Shown here piece after piece: positions 25,619 to 36,384 of a stretch of 64,000 nt of DNA (the first letter of the stretch is position 1; every line of letters begins with the position of its first letter). A program made the translations under genes and the position numbers. Source of the DNA: Zerene cesonia (lineage: Eukaryota; Arthropoda; Insecta; Lepidoptera; Pieridae). The stretch covers positions 248,001 through 312,000 of the forward strand of contig NC_052129.1 of assembly GCF_012273895.1 (NCBI RefSeq), in the 5' to 3' direction. The notes beneath the pieces are model-generated. The model was given only the letters and a program-made list of their open reading frames with translations. It ran no database searches and was not told where the DNA came from.

Positions 25619-25769
25619 ACAAAGGCAATCCAGTCACTGATCGTATCCAATCCCTGGCCATCGGCACCAAGCTGTACACTCCAGGGTGGTGAGCGCCACC
25701 ACATCCAACCCCATAGGACACCATCCCTACCAACCGCCCTTTCACCACCGCTGGCCCGCCGGAGTCACC
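25617..25769 (-). CDS. Protease exon 6: catalytic Ser and C-terminus
   Basis: The acceptor is TTCACCAG|GGTGAC. Encodes GDSGGPAVVKGRLVGMVSYG, then VGCGGAHHPGVYSL and a C-terminal amphipathic helix (ARDWIRSV), ending GLPL and TAA at 25619-25617. It lies 3.3 kb from exon 5, across an intron that holds two family A copies and a fold-back. Confidence 0.92.
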   Translation of the reverse strand, partial: GDSGGPAVVKGRLVGMVSYGVGCGGAHHPGVYSLVPMARDWIRSVTGLPL

Positions 25770-28355
25770 CTGGTGAAGGAAACAGTTGATAATGGAACTT
25801 GTTGCAAGATCAACTACTTAATTAATAAGACCTGGATTTTGTATTGATTTATTGATGCAACTTTGTTGCTAAGCAAATGTTTACCATAAGCATTTGCTTA
25901 GCAACAAAGTTGAGTCAACGTGTTGCTGAGTTGCTGTTAACGTGTCTGGGAACACCGCAACATTTTAAGAAATTTTCAGCAACATATTTGTTGCATTAGG
26001 TTTTATAGATATGACTTCTGATGCCTTTTTTTGAGGGGAGATCACCTATGGTACCTGGATGAGGGACTGTGGGTTATGATGGATTCCTACCGATTAAACT
26101 CCCTCTGCTTCAGTGAAGGGGTCACCTGTGCTGGTTAGTATTCGCCTGCGACCCTCTTCTTTTATTATTTTAATTATGCTCGATCACACCCTCTGAACTA
26201 TCATCATATTGCATAAAAATGGTATAAATAAAGAATCATTAAGAAATCTGTTCTGTATTGTGGTAGTCTGCTCGACTACTTTACTTCGGCACGAATTAGA
26301 CCAGCTCGCACCGGGGAAGTACCACACCCCCACAGAAAACCGGCGTGAAAGAGCTTGCTATTGTGTTTCGTACGGTAAGTGAGGGAGCCGGAGGCCTATT
26401 TTCTTCTCCTAGCCCTTCGCAGTACATTCCTTCTTTACAGTCAACAATCCTCTCCATAAGGAGAGGATTTAAGGGATAAGGGATAACCCTTATCCCTTAA
26501 AAGCGGGCAGCGCATTCTCAGAGGTCTGAACCTCTGCGAATGTCCATGGACGGTGGTGGTGGATAGTTTACCATCAGGCGAACCACCACTCAGTTGCCCG
26601 CTATGACATAAAAAAAATAACAATATTATAGTGGCTCTAACATGCTAAGTCGTGTTAAATAAATTCAAAAATGTCATTTAACTGCAAGAAAAATACATAA
26701 TTATAATACTCGTTATAAAGATAAATTCTGCCAACTTTTCGCTCGAGTAAAGTTCAACATTCTTTTATGGGTCAGGTTATTCGTTTTATAATAAAATTCC
26801 ACATAACTAGAATAACTTTCACGAGTTTAAAAATGCTTTAAAATCAATTTTATCCAGAGTTTGTGTTTGTTATTCTTTTTTATTTTTAGGATTCCTAAAC
26901 TCAGGGTAAAACAGCATAGTTCTGAAATTCTACTGGGTCCCTCTTCGCTAAACAAAGTTATTTCCGTATCTATAGATATACAATAAGCAGTAACCAGAAC
27001 ATTTCTGTCCATACAATATTTTTCAAAAACAGTAATTGCCATGCAATATGGATGTTTTGTGAGCCCTAAAACAAGGTATTGTAAATTATGATACGACAAT
27101 ATTAGGTTAGGCAGGACAGGCTAAATTTTAGTTGCAAACGAAATATTTTTAGGGGTGGCTATTCGCACATATATAATATAACCGGGGAAAAAAATAAAAC
27201 GTGATTAAATTATTATTGCGGTGACATTAGATAGGTTTTTAGCTTAAATAAACAGTTGACGATATGTTTGACATATTTTAAGACGCGATCAAAGCGCCGG
27301 ATAGAAAGCTTGTGTTAATATAAATATAGACGAAAGTTCGTTCCAAAATATACAAACATATTGCTACTTATTTAATACGTATTTTGTAAATACATTTCGA
27401 AGCGAACCGCGCGATACCTTGAAGCGTAAACGCTTTGTCAAGTTGCACTCATCCCAAATCTGAATTCACAATAACCGTTCCGCAAATGATAAAACAATGA
27501 TAAATTCCATTAAACTTTCTCAAACAAAACAGAGGAATCTCACAATTGCATTATTCATATTTTCTCTGCAATTTTATTCGGAGCATAGTTTAATTACATA
27601 CGAGATTGTTCAGAGCATAATTAGTGGTGTTTGTTCATTAATTGGATTGCTATAAAAATGTAGGTCAGGCGGGAAACGCAGCGTCACGTATTACCAAATT
27701 TTATATTGTTTCTACCACAGTGCTGGATTGATTGCGAATATAAACTGTTTTTTCGTCGTTTCTACCATTACCCAATCCTACACAAGATACTCAAGTATCT
27801 AATTTTTAATTACGTTAACGTAATGTCTGTTTGTCAAACTTTTTATCGAATTTATGCGGTAACCAACAAAAATTTTAAATTATTTGGCCTTTAAAATCTA
27901 CAATAAAAAAACTCTTATCGCCCTTAACTGTCACTAGTAAATACGTGTCTGTCCATGTTTGATATAAACTTCTGTGTATTCAACTCTCACATTATTTATA
28001 AGGTCACAAGGCAATGCAATGTTTATATGTGGGAGTCGAGCACGCTTCGGCACGAATTGGGCCAGCTCGCACCGGGGAAGTACCACACCCCCACAGAAAA
28101 CCGGCGTGAAATAATAGCTTGCTATTGTGTTTCGTACGGTGAGTGGGGGAGCCGGAGGCCCATATCCTTTTCCTTACCCTTCCTAGTCCTTGCCTTTTCC
28201 CTCTCATCAATCCTTTCCTAATCCCTTCCCAATTTAAGTCGGCAATCCATTTGCAGAGGCGAAAGGTCTGCAATTGACCTTACGCCTCTTCAAATGTTCA
28301 TGGGCGGTGGTAGCGCTTACCATCAGGCGACCCACCAGCTCCGTTGCCGACTGTG

Positions 28356-28390
<35 letters not shown>

Positions 28391-31300
28391 TTCAGAAATA
28401 TTTAACATTTCGTAATAAATTAAGACGAAACGTGAAGTAACCGCAGCCCGCTGACGTTTAAAGTTTACAGTTTCATCAGAACTGTATTGTTTGACTCCGC
28501 TACGAATTATGAAGACAAGTGAGTTTCGAGATAAGCATAATATATTAAATGGATAGTAGACAGTTCTGCATCATAATACAGAAGCGCGGGCAGAAGATAA
28601 TGAAGAAGTATTTATAGAATTATATTTTGAGTCAATATACTAAGGAACTAAGATTGATAGAGGTGCTTGAAACTACAAATTTGATTTATGTGTTCGTTCA
28701 GAAATTTGGAATAATTTATGTGAATCGAATATCAACTCAATCGAGAACTTTCAAATAAGCATGCTTCGATATTCATCGATCTACACTGAAAGTAATTGTT
28801 TGTGATGTATTTCGTTTTTTATAGTTTCAGGTACGAATTACACAATATTGTAAATACTTAATATTTCATTTCTATTCTTCGAACCCAAACATTTAATGTT
28901 CAAACTTCTATATATCCACATTCATATATTGTTTAAGCTATGTCTATTGAAAAACTCAATCGTTTACATTGCGTAGTAAAAGTTACAAATAACTCATCAC
29001 TAGATGGCGTTAAAATAAAACAAACATTACTAACCTGACAGGAATCCTTAGTACCATTGACGTATCCTGCACAAAACATTCTGGGTGTGATCCTGTCATA
29101 ATTACCGTCTGGCATCGTTTTACAGATCTCGTCTGCCATAACAGGCACATAGGCGCGGCGGAGGTACTCTTGCATTTTGCTCTTCTGTTAATTTTAAAGT
29201 TGAATTAGTTACAAATCACTACATAGTATAAAACAAAGTCGCTTTCTTTGTCCCTATGCATGTATACTTAAATTTTTAAAACTACGCAACAGATTCTGAG
29301 GGGGTTTTTTCAATAAATAAAGTGATTCAAGAGGAATGTTTATATGTATAATAAAATCTGTAAAACTACTCCGAATTTAACGCGGGCGAAGCCGCGGACA
29401 AAAGCTAATAAGTAATATAACATGTTTTAATGTTTAGGCGGCCTTATCGCTTCTCAAATGGTTAGTACCTACAATGAAATTTTCAAGTCGACCCAACAAC
29501 TGTATTTTATTTTTAACCTAACTAAAACGGACACTACTTTCACATTTCTTCAAATTCCAATTATTAACTTTACTAGCTGCGCCCCGCGGTTTCACTCGCG
29601 TAAATCCGTATCCTGTAAGAATATCGGGATAAAAAGTTGCCTATATGTTACTCCACTTGTCCAGCTGTCTACGTACAAAATTTCATTGCAATCGGTTCAG
29701 TGGTTTTTGTGTGAAAGAGCAACAAATACACACACACCTTTACAAACATTCGCATTTATAATATTAGTAGGACTAGTAGGATAGGATTATATTAATTGAA
29801 ATCAAGCAAGTGAAATTAATGCTTGTTCACAAGAATGTCGAAGCACCGTGACCAATGCAACGCATACGTGTACTATGAACTCTCGCGCGTGTAATCAGAA
29901 CTGCATCATTGGATGTTTTCATTAGAAATACATGAATTAGGAATACCGTTTTTAAATTATGACGTCTATTTAAAATGCACGGTTAGTGTATCAATTTTAA
30001 TACATGAGTGATTAATATTGTGCGTTTAGTTTCTCGTCAGTATAAAGTAGGTATTTTGATTTTATTTATGTTTGTGAACGTTCAAAATGGAAGGAGGTTC
30101 GTAATTCGTCTATATTATTTATTTTTTGTTATGGGCCTCGATAACTCCGTGGGTTGTCAACCGATTGGAGTGATCCTTTTAGTGTTTGATAGAAAATTGT
30201 AGACATTTAGTCCCATTTTCAGAATCTGGACTGATTATCCCCACGGAAATCGGTGGCCATTTGTGTAAGAGTTAATTTTTAATGGTAAGGACATGTTTTT
30301 CACTACTCTATCAATGTTTAACAATGTTACTAAAAAATGAATAAGTTGATTATTATTGTTTTATTATATAACTATCTGTCCCGGCGAACTCCGCAGCGCC
30401 ATAGAATATTGTTTCGCCATATTTTCCTTATTGTTCTCACCTGTTAAACCTTCCCCAGACCTCCGCGGACAAATCAAGACCAAAATAAGATAAATCCGTT
30501 CAACCGTTCTCGAGATTTAGCGAGACTAACGAACAGCAATTGATTTTGATATATAAGAAGATGACATTTTGTATAGTATACACGTTTACATATTTACTGC
30601 TATATTACATTATTTCTCGCCAGATATTTACCATTTTTCAAGTGTGGATAGATCCTTAAATATTTTCTCATTTATATTCGCAACTTTAATCTGTCTTGAG
30701 GCTGTTTAATTTAGTAAAATCACAATCACATTGATAGACGTAAGGCCGCCATTGTCCACATCTGTTCTTTTGTATAATGTCTTTTCTTTCCTATTTGTAA
30801 CCCCACTAATATTATAAATGCGAAAGTTTGTAAGGATGTGTATGTGTTTGTTGCTCATTCACGCATAAACTACTGAACCGATTGCAATGAAATTTGGTAC
30901 GTAGACAGCTGGACAACTGGAATAACATATAGGCAACTTTTTATCCCGATATTCCTACGGGATATGGACTTACGCGGGTGAAAACACGGGGCGCAGCTAG
31001 TGTTTATAATAAGCGTTTTCATTCATTCATTATACTTTACACAAAACCAACACATACCTTATACTGCAAATGTCCCCATCCACTAATGGACACCATCACC
31101 CCTGGCTTCACATCCTTCACGCTGCCAATTGCAATCGGTCTGGAACTCTCCGTGACTGGAACAGCCTGCTCCAACAGCACGAGCTGGTAGTCAAAGTCGT
31201 GGCTGTGAAGGCGGGAGACGTTCCACATGGGGTGGGTGAAGTGGGCGCAGATCTTGAAGGGAGCCGCCTCGCTGCGTTGCGTCGAACCAATGTACACAAA

Positions 31301-34016
31301 CTCGTCGTTAGTTCTGTAAAGGGATAGTCGGACCTATCTATGATTGGGAACAGGTATGGACTAACTGGTATGATGCACAAAATCTAATGGAATCAGAAGC
31401 ATCAAACATTGCATCTTCTAATTGCTGAGAATATATTAAAACACGCCACGTAACGCAACTGCGAAAGATAAATGCGACGGAAAGTACTTCCATGGAATAT
31501 TGTCGCTTAAGAAACATGACAGTTTATTGGAATCATTATTATACAGTACCTATATAGAATTTAAATGTAAAATTGGCGTGATTTGAAAAGAGCAACTATA
31601 GGGTTTCTTGCCGGCTCTTCTCTGTGGAAACTGCTTTCCGAATCTGTGGTAAATGTTAAAAATGTGTTATGACGATTCAAAAGTGCTTCTATAAGAAATC
31701 TAATTGAATAATGAATGTTTAACTTTTGAGTTTAGAGTATATGTATAAATAGCATACGTTACAATATTTAGGATAATTTTAATTTTAAATTAAGGATAAT
31801 TAAGGCAAAAAATTGCTTTGTTCTTTTGTTAAACTAATCGCTAACACTTGCATATAAAAATGAGTGAAATTGCTATATTTTTTTAAACCGCCAATAACGC
31901 GTACAGGTTTCCATTAAAACCATATTATGTTTAAGTTTACGAGGTCCTTAATCTTTTATTTTGTAATTTTTCTTAAAGTAACTTAAGTTAATAAAGTGTA
32001 TATATACAACAAATCTGTAGGAGTAATAATATTTTTTTAAATTTTACTATACTTACTTACAATGTGCGGCCGTGATAACCCACTCCGGAGCTATGAGCGC
32101 CCCCCCACAGTACTTCCCGTACAGAACCTGGAAGGGGACTTCCTGGATACTCGCAAACCGACCCCCCACTATCCTCCACCCAATCTGGAACATATTTACG
32201 ACATCTATCTTTTGTTCCATTGGAATTATTCTGTAATATTTTCTCAATCATTAGATTCTTATTCTTCTATTCGTATTTTCATTTCTGAGCATAATACGTA
32301 GGCGAGTGATGTGTGTGTGCGTGTGGCCCTGTGTAACGACAGAGCCAGCTGTGCCGTTGATTTATGTGTGCGTCATTTTAACTCACGTTATACCCTTAAG
32401 TCAAATTGATTATATAAATCTTACATCAACTGTCCGTTCTGCTGTATCGTCCTGCTCGTATAGCGCTGGCGAATTCACCTCGTGGAAGTAGCGGTAGGTG
32501 CGTGGAGGGACTTGGCGGGAAATGTACATTGAATAATACTTCTTTACGCATTCTGGCGTAAGGATACCGCGATATTCTGGAACTGTTCATAGTTAACTGG
32601 GAAAACGTGGTTGAGATGGATTGGACATTGGATGATTTGTTTTCTAGTACATTCAAACTCAACCATTTAATAGACTTCTTATAGAAGCACTTTTCAATCA
32701 TCATAACATACTTTTAACATTTACCACCGGTTCGGAAAGCAGTTTCTAAATAGACGAGCCGAAAAGAAACTCTGTAGTCATTGGTTTTATCCTACTAATA
32801 TTATAATGGCGAAAGTTTGTGAGGATGGATGCGTTGCAAAAACTACTGAACTGTTGCAATTAAATTTGGTACTTAGATAGCTGGACAACTGTTATGACAC
32901 AAAGGCAACTTTTTATCCCGATATTGCTGCGGGATACAGACTTACGCGGGTGAAAACATAGGGCGCAGCTAGTAGACTCTAAATCAATTTTAATATCCAA
33001 AATTGCTAGATATATATAATACACAATGTATTATAAATTGTTACTAATGTATTTTAGAACTTTATTTCCTTAACCATTTCCTCCAATTTCCAATCCTATA
33101 ATTTATACATATGTATAACTGTAACATCTAGTCTAATACCTAAAGATTTGATACAGATGAAGCAATAAATCTCTAGTAATAAAGCCTTGCAGTAGTAAAG
33201 CTATTTATTTATTATATAATAATATGAGCACATCGTTTTTAAAATTTCAAGGAGAGTTGACTATTTTAAATGGGATTGACATGTAGATAAAAATCGAAAA
33301 AATGTTATAAAAAAGATGATAATGGAGTTAACTAACTCAATTGTTTAAATGTCACCTAAAAATTACTAACAAACAAATGAAACGAATGAGAAGCTTCACT
33401 TAAGTTAAAGTCAAAGTAAGACTAGCCTATGTCCACCCTCCAATTCTATCAAACACAAAGATCATGCAACAAACGATCGCTTGTGACGAGAAAGAGAACA
33501 AACAAACACACTTTCACATTTATGATATTAGTCAAGATACAAAATTAAATATAGCTTTCCCGCGTTTCTTTAATACTTCATTTCCATCAAAGATGTTAAC
33601 TGATAAAACAATAATATCATTCTTTGTTTACAACACAAGAGCTCCAAGATTAATAAATATAAATAAGTTTTATTTTTAATATAAAAAATGTAAAGAAAGC
33701 TAACATACACTCTTAGGCGATAGATATAAATTTATACAGAGTATACACAAGGACATTATTTATTCCTATCGATACTATTAATAAAATAAACTCATGTAAT
33801 TATTGTTTTCCCACTTATCCCGGATAAGTGTACAAAATTTGAATTAAATCTGACTATCATCTAGTCCAAAGGAGTAGGTTACATCCAAACACACAGGTGA
33901 AGCTAATCAAAGCGCGCTAAGATCTACTAAGATACAAAACACTAACCTGGTTTATTATTTTCGCAGTAAGAAGAAATAAATAAAGCCAAGAAAACGATTC
34001 GCACACAGTTGCACAT
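25617..34016 (-). CDS. Secreted trypsin-like serine protease, whole gene (6 exons)
   Basis: Joined exons: 34016-33947, 32582-32425, 32208 (or 32184)-32057, 31313-31058, 29184-29035, 25769-25617. Splice phases 1,0,2,0,0 agree at every junction, giving 312 (or 304) residues. The first 18 or so residues form a hydrophobic signal peptide (core VRIVFLALFISSY), so the product is secreted. A propeptide of about 55-65 residues follows, containing one Cys (TPEC), then the activation site R|IVGG. The chymotrypsin-fold (S1) domain has His57 in TAAHC, Asp102 in HDFDYQLVLLE and Ser195 in GDSGGP. Asp189 lies six residues before Ser195 (DSCQGDS), with Gly216 (SYG) and Gly226 (HPGVY), so cleavage after Lys/Arg is expected. 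Cys pairs 42-58, 168-182 and 191-220 are all present. An extra Cys in exon 4 (FKIC) could bond to the propeptide Cys; this is inference. No clip domain is seen. The subfamily and physiological substrate are not recognised. There is no internal stop or frameshift, so it is probably functional. Confidence 0.9.
25859..25911. repeat. Perfect inverted repeat, 21-bp arms, 11-base loop, in protease intron 5
   Basis: Arm 25859-25879 (AACTTTGTTGCTAAGCAAAT...) has its exact reverse complement at 25891-25911. On the gene strand it lies 90 bases before exon 6. Confidence 0.96.
26260..26617 (+). mobile_element. Repeat family A copy with internal fold-back
   Basis: Starts GTGGTAGTCTGCTCGACTAC and ends GCTATGACATA plus A8. 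Full-length in layout, in the protease last intron. Between 26447 and 26501 it carries two adjacent hairpins absent from the other copies. Confidence 0.83.
26447..26501. repeat. Two abutting perfect hairpins inside a family A copy
   Basis: Hairpin 1: arms 26447-26455 and 26460-26468. Hairpin 2: arms 26468-26482 and 26487-26501. Both have the loop ATAA. Other family A copies read CAATCCTTTCC straight into TTATCC here, so the fold-back is an insertion. Confidence 0.92.
28029..28387 (+). mobile_element. Repeat family A, best full-length copy with 28-base poly(A) tail
   Basis: Begins GTGGGAGTCGAGCACGCTTC, contains GGGCCAGCTCGCACCGGGGA, CACGCC-type pairs near an unstable AT core, GTTCATGGGCGGTGGTAGCG and ends TGTGACATA followed by A28 (28360-28387). 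It has no A/B-box tRNA head, so it is either a SINE of other origin or a non-autonomous LINE derivative. The long pure tail suggests recent insertion. It lies in the last intron of the protease gene, opposite in orientation to the gene. Confidence 0.85.
29035..29184 (-). CDS. Protease exon 5: disulfide loop and S1-pocket Asp
   Basis: The acceptor is TTAACAG|AAG and the donor CAG|GTTAGT; 150 bases, phase 0 at both ends. Encodes KSKMQEYLRRAYVPVM, then EIC...MFCAGY (Cys168/Cys182) and ends KDSCQ, whose Asp189 sets trypsin-like specificity. Confidence 0.92.
29219..29411 (+). mobile_element. Helitron-like element, family H3, in protease intron 4
   Basis: TACATAGTATAAAACAAAGT through AAGTGATTCAAGAGGAATGT to GCGGGCGAAGCCGCGGACAA. 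It starts 35 bases upstream (gene strand) of protease exon 5. Confidence 0.72.
29573..29773 (-). mobile_element. Helitron-like element, Lep1 type, in protease intron 4
   Basis: CTAGCTGCGCCCCGCGGTTT to TTTATAATATTAGTAGGA, followed by a partial repeat of the end (CTAGTAGGATAGGAT). Full-length, in the intron between protease exons 4 and 5. Confidence 0.8.
30372..30562 (-). mobile_element. Helitron-like element, another family, in protease intron 4
   Basis: ACTATCTGTCCCGGCGAACT, CCTGTTAAACCTTCCCCAGA, AAGATAAATCCGTTCAACCG to TTGATTTTGATATATAAGA. The layout resembles the other families, but this is the only copy here. Confidence 0.5.
30802..31000 (+). mobile_element. Helitron-like element, Lep1 type, next to protease exon 4
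   Basis: CCCACTAATATTATAAATGC to CACGGGGCGCAGCTAG. It ends 58 bases from the exon 4 donor. Orientation is opposite to the copy near 29.6 kb in the same intron, so the two form an inverted pair about 1 kb apart. Confidence 0.8.
31058..31313 (-). CDS. Protease exon 4: catalytic Asp region
   Basis: The acceptor is TTTACAG|A and the donor AAG|GTATGT. Encodes TNDEFVYIGSTQRSEAAP through HSHDFDYQLVLLEQAVPV, with the catalytic Asp in DFD, to VSISGWGHLQYK, where SGWG is a conserved S1 motif. Ends in phase 0. Confidence 0.92.
31600..31735 (+). repeat. LINE-tail-like repeat F, in a protease intron
   Basis: GCCGGCTCTTCTCTGTGGAA, TGTTATGACGATTCAAAAGT, AATCTAATTGAATAATGAAT. The same blocks occur at 34797-34940, and diverged at 48690-48790 and 52085-52140. 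Confidence 0.6.
32057..32208 (-). CDS. Protease exon 3: activation site and catalytic His
   Basis: Encodes RIVGGRFASIQEVPFQVLYG..., then YCGGALIAPEW and ITAAHC with the catalytic His. The donor AA|GTAAGT leaves phase 2 and joins exon 4 to give AAHC-K-TNDEF. Two acceptors fit phase 0: AAAAG|ATAGATG at 32208 and TTCCAG|ATTGGG at 32184. The second looks more like a normal acceptor but drops eight residues. A third AG (TTACAG, exon start 32230) has the wrong phase. Confidence 0.85.
32425..32582 (-). CDS. Protease exon 2: propeptide
   Basis: The acceptor is ATGAACAG|TT and the donor GAT|GTAAGA. It begins with two bases that complete the Val codon started in exon 1 and ends in phase 0. It encodes about 53 residues (VPEYRGILTPEC...DDTAERTVD), rich in Tyr and charged residues, with one Cys. 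I recognise no domain in it. The open frame together with phase-matched splice sites on both sides is the main support. Confidence 0.72.
32698..32768 (-). repeat. LINE-tail-like repeat F, fragment in protease intron 1
   Basis: TTTACCACCGGTTCGGAAAG and GACGAGCCGAAAAGAAACTC resemble the start of repeat F in reverse. Confidence 0.4.
32790..32972 (+). mobile_element. Helitron-like element, Lep1 type, in protease intron 1
   Basis: TCCTACTAATATTATAATGG to AGGGCGCAGCTAG, with a small internal deletion. Confidence 0.78.
33947..34016 (-). CDS. Protease exon 1: start codon and signal peptide
   Basis: ATG at 34016, then 23 codons (MCNCVRIVFLALFISSYCEN...) and one base of the next codon. The donor is CCAG|GTTAGT. 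The hydrophobic core is typical of a signal peptide; cleavage near SYC|EN is my guess. The phase-1 end fits exon 2 exactly. Confidence 0.82.
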
Positions 34017-34081
34017 GTTAACAAACACACGGACTAAACGTATTGTGACGAATGAAATCTTAACGCCTTTCTATATAATTA

Positions 34082-34091
34082 TATTTATATA
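34082..34091 (-). promoter_or_regulatory. Candidate TATA box of the protease gene
   Basis: TATATAAATA on the minus strand, 66 bases before the protease ATG, would place the transcription start at about 34050-34060 with a short 5' UTR. The region is AT-rich, so this could be chance. Confidence 0.35.
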
Positions 34092-34796
34092 CTAGCTTAT
34101 GACGGGTTTTTGTTTCAGCTGGATTTTAATTTTTCAACTGAAGTGAAATGGAAATCTATATTTGTTAAAAACAGTAAATTGTTATGAGAATTTAAAAAAG
34201 GATGTTTGTTTGTTAGTTTAAAACAATGCTTATATTACTCGCTAAATAATATTATAAAAGAATCAGTATATATGTTAGCTTCCTCTGAACGCAATTAACT
34301 AAATACATATTCCATTTAAAATACTTAAAATAATGCATATAAGTGCGTTGTAAATTATAACAAAATAATTGTGATCTTATATTGAGTATATAGAATTATG
34401 TTTAGCTCAGATAAGCCGAGGCGAGCACCTAACATATATTATTTACTTTTTTAATAAATATCATATCTCTGGTTACCAAGGCTTAAATTGGGAAAACCCA
34501 CTTTAAACGGACAGATTTAATTCACTTATCAAGAATCAATGACAATACAGTAATTTCATGTTTATCTTATGGTCCTGATTAGTATCGCCAGGATTAAATA
34601 ATTTCTTTGCATATACTCGGTATTAGAGCAAGTGAGACAATTTAGGTGAGCGTGTTATTTGTTAATCATATCACAGCTATTGATAAGAAATCTGCCATGA
34701 AAATAAATGTGGGGAAATTATCCCGTAATATACGGGAAAAGGGGAGAATAAAATAGATAACTATAAAATTTTTGTGTTGTGATGACTTAATAATAT

Positions 34797-34940
34797 CAAA
34801 CTCAAACTCAAACATTTATTTATTTAAAGTACTCGTGGAAATCCTGCCAATGGCGGTAAATGCTAAAACTATGTTATGACGATTCAAAAGTGATTCTAGA
34901 TGAGGTCTAATTGAATAGGAAATGTTTAGCCTAATTATAA
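34797..34940 (+). repeat. LINE-tail-like repeat F
   Basis: AAACTCAAACTCAAACATTT, then CTATGTTATGACGATTCAAA and AGGTCTAATTGAATAGGAAA. Confidence 0.6.
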
Positions 34941-35887
34941 TCTTGATAAAGTATAATATGAGAAAATTGGTAAAGAATCAAAGACGATAGGGGTTGTCTA
35001 TAAATATTTTGGTGGAAGGAGTTGCGAGAGGCAAAATATGTAAGATTCAGATTAGATAGGCCACATAGATTGGATCCTTTTTACTATTATATGAGTTGCT
35101 TATCTCAAATCCAAAATTATACAACAATATATTATATAAAATCTTACTTAAAGAAAAAATTAACTTTTTCTTCGAAGAACAAATTGAATTAGTGTTATCG
35201 AAAATCAATTTGTTGATATATTGCTTTGATATTATAATAAACTTATCATTTTAACTTTTCAATACATCAAAACTTGCATAAATCACTGTCAGAGTTAAAA
35301 TTAACTTGCAATATTAAATCAACAAGTCAAAGTATAGAAATTGCTATTAAAATAGGCAATTTTTCAACTCCTTAGTTACGATATTAAATGAGATCATGGT
35401 ACTTATATATTTCATAAAAGGACTTTTTTAACAGACAAACCACACTAAAATCGGTTCATCCATTTTGATACATAGATCAGAGAAACAAACATTTCGTTTA
35501 CAAATAAGATTAAATCAATTAAATAATCGCAATCACAGTAATAAGCGTGTTCATATTGTTAAAAACGTATCGAATTATCAATAATTTAAATTACTTTTAA
35601 TGCGAAAAAATACAACATAATTAAAAAATCTTTCTGCCGTATGTGCGTCCAGTCATTAAAAAATGGATAAATTTACGTTTCAAGAGACTTAAACTTTCTT
35701 CATAAAAATATTTTCCCCTTGAATCATTGCTCTGGAATTACTTTTCTGAGAATTGACAGAAGGTCTATCTAGTAAAGTCTTGGGAATTAAAGCACAAATG
35801 AAAGTTTTCACAAACTCCAACACGTGTAGGAAAGAGAATTCAACTAAAATGAACATAATTGAAATATGTTCGGTTTCAAATACCATA

Positions 35888-36107
35888 GTGAAGTCCCGTG
35901 TCCCCCAGTGGCGTATGGGGCAGATGATGTACATCTGTTTCACTGATCAATTTTCTTTATGGACAAGTACCTACTTCACCTGATCACCTGATCAGCCTTC
36001 TGTGTCCTGCCAGACCGAGACTTTTTTTTTTTGCGTCTCCACCGGGAATCGAACCCAGGACCCCTCGGTTCTAAGCTCACGCGCTCACCACTGCACCAAG
36101 GAGGCGG
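35888..36107 (-). mobile_element. SINE family B, full copy with 13-bp target-site duplication
   Basis: Direct repeats TTCAAATACCATA at 35875-35887 and 36108-36120. The minus strand has CCTCCTTGGTGCAGTGGTGA and GGGTTCGATTCCCGG. A small internal duplication (CACCTGATCACCTGATCAGC) makes it slightly longer than the other copies. Confidence 0.92.
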
Positions 36108-36384
36108 TTCAAATACCATAATAGCATACAAAGGGCACTCAAAAACTATATTAATAGTTACTTAATATAAACTTTTTAACTTACCATTCAATGTTCAAAA
36201 ACATTAGATATTTTAAATTTTTCTTCAGGCTAGGAACAATAAAAATAATTTGAATGTCTGATACCTAACCACGCAAAATCTGGATTCATATACTTATATG
36301 AAATATAATAATATTAATTTTTTAACGATTTATACTGTGGATATGGATATAAATCGTTAATAAGAAAGGTGCTTGTTATAACCA

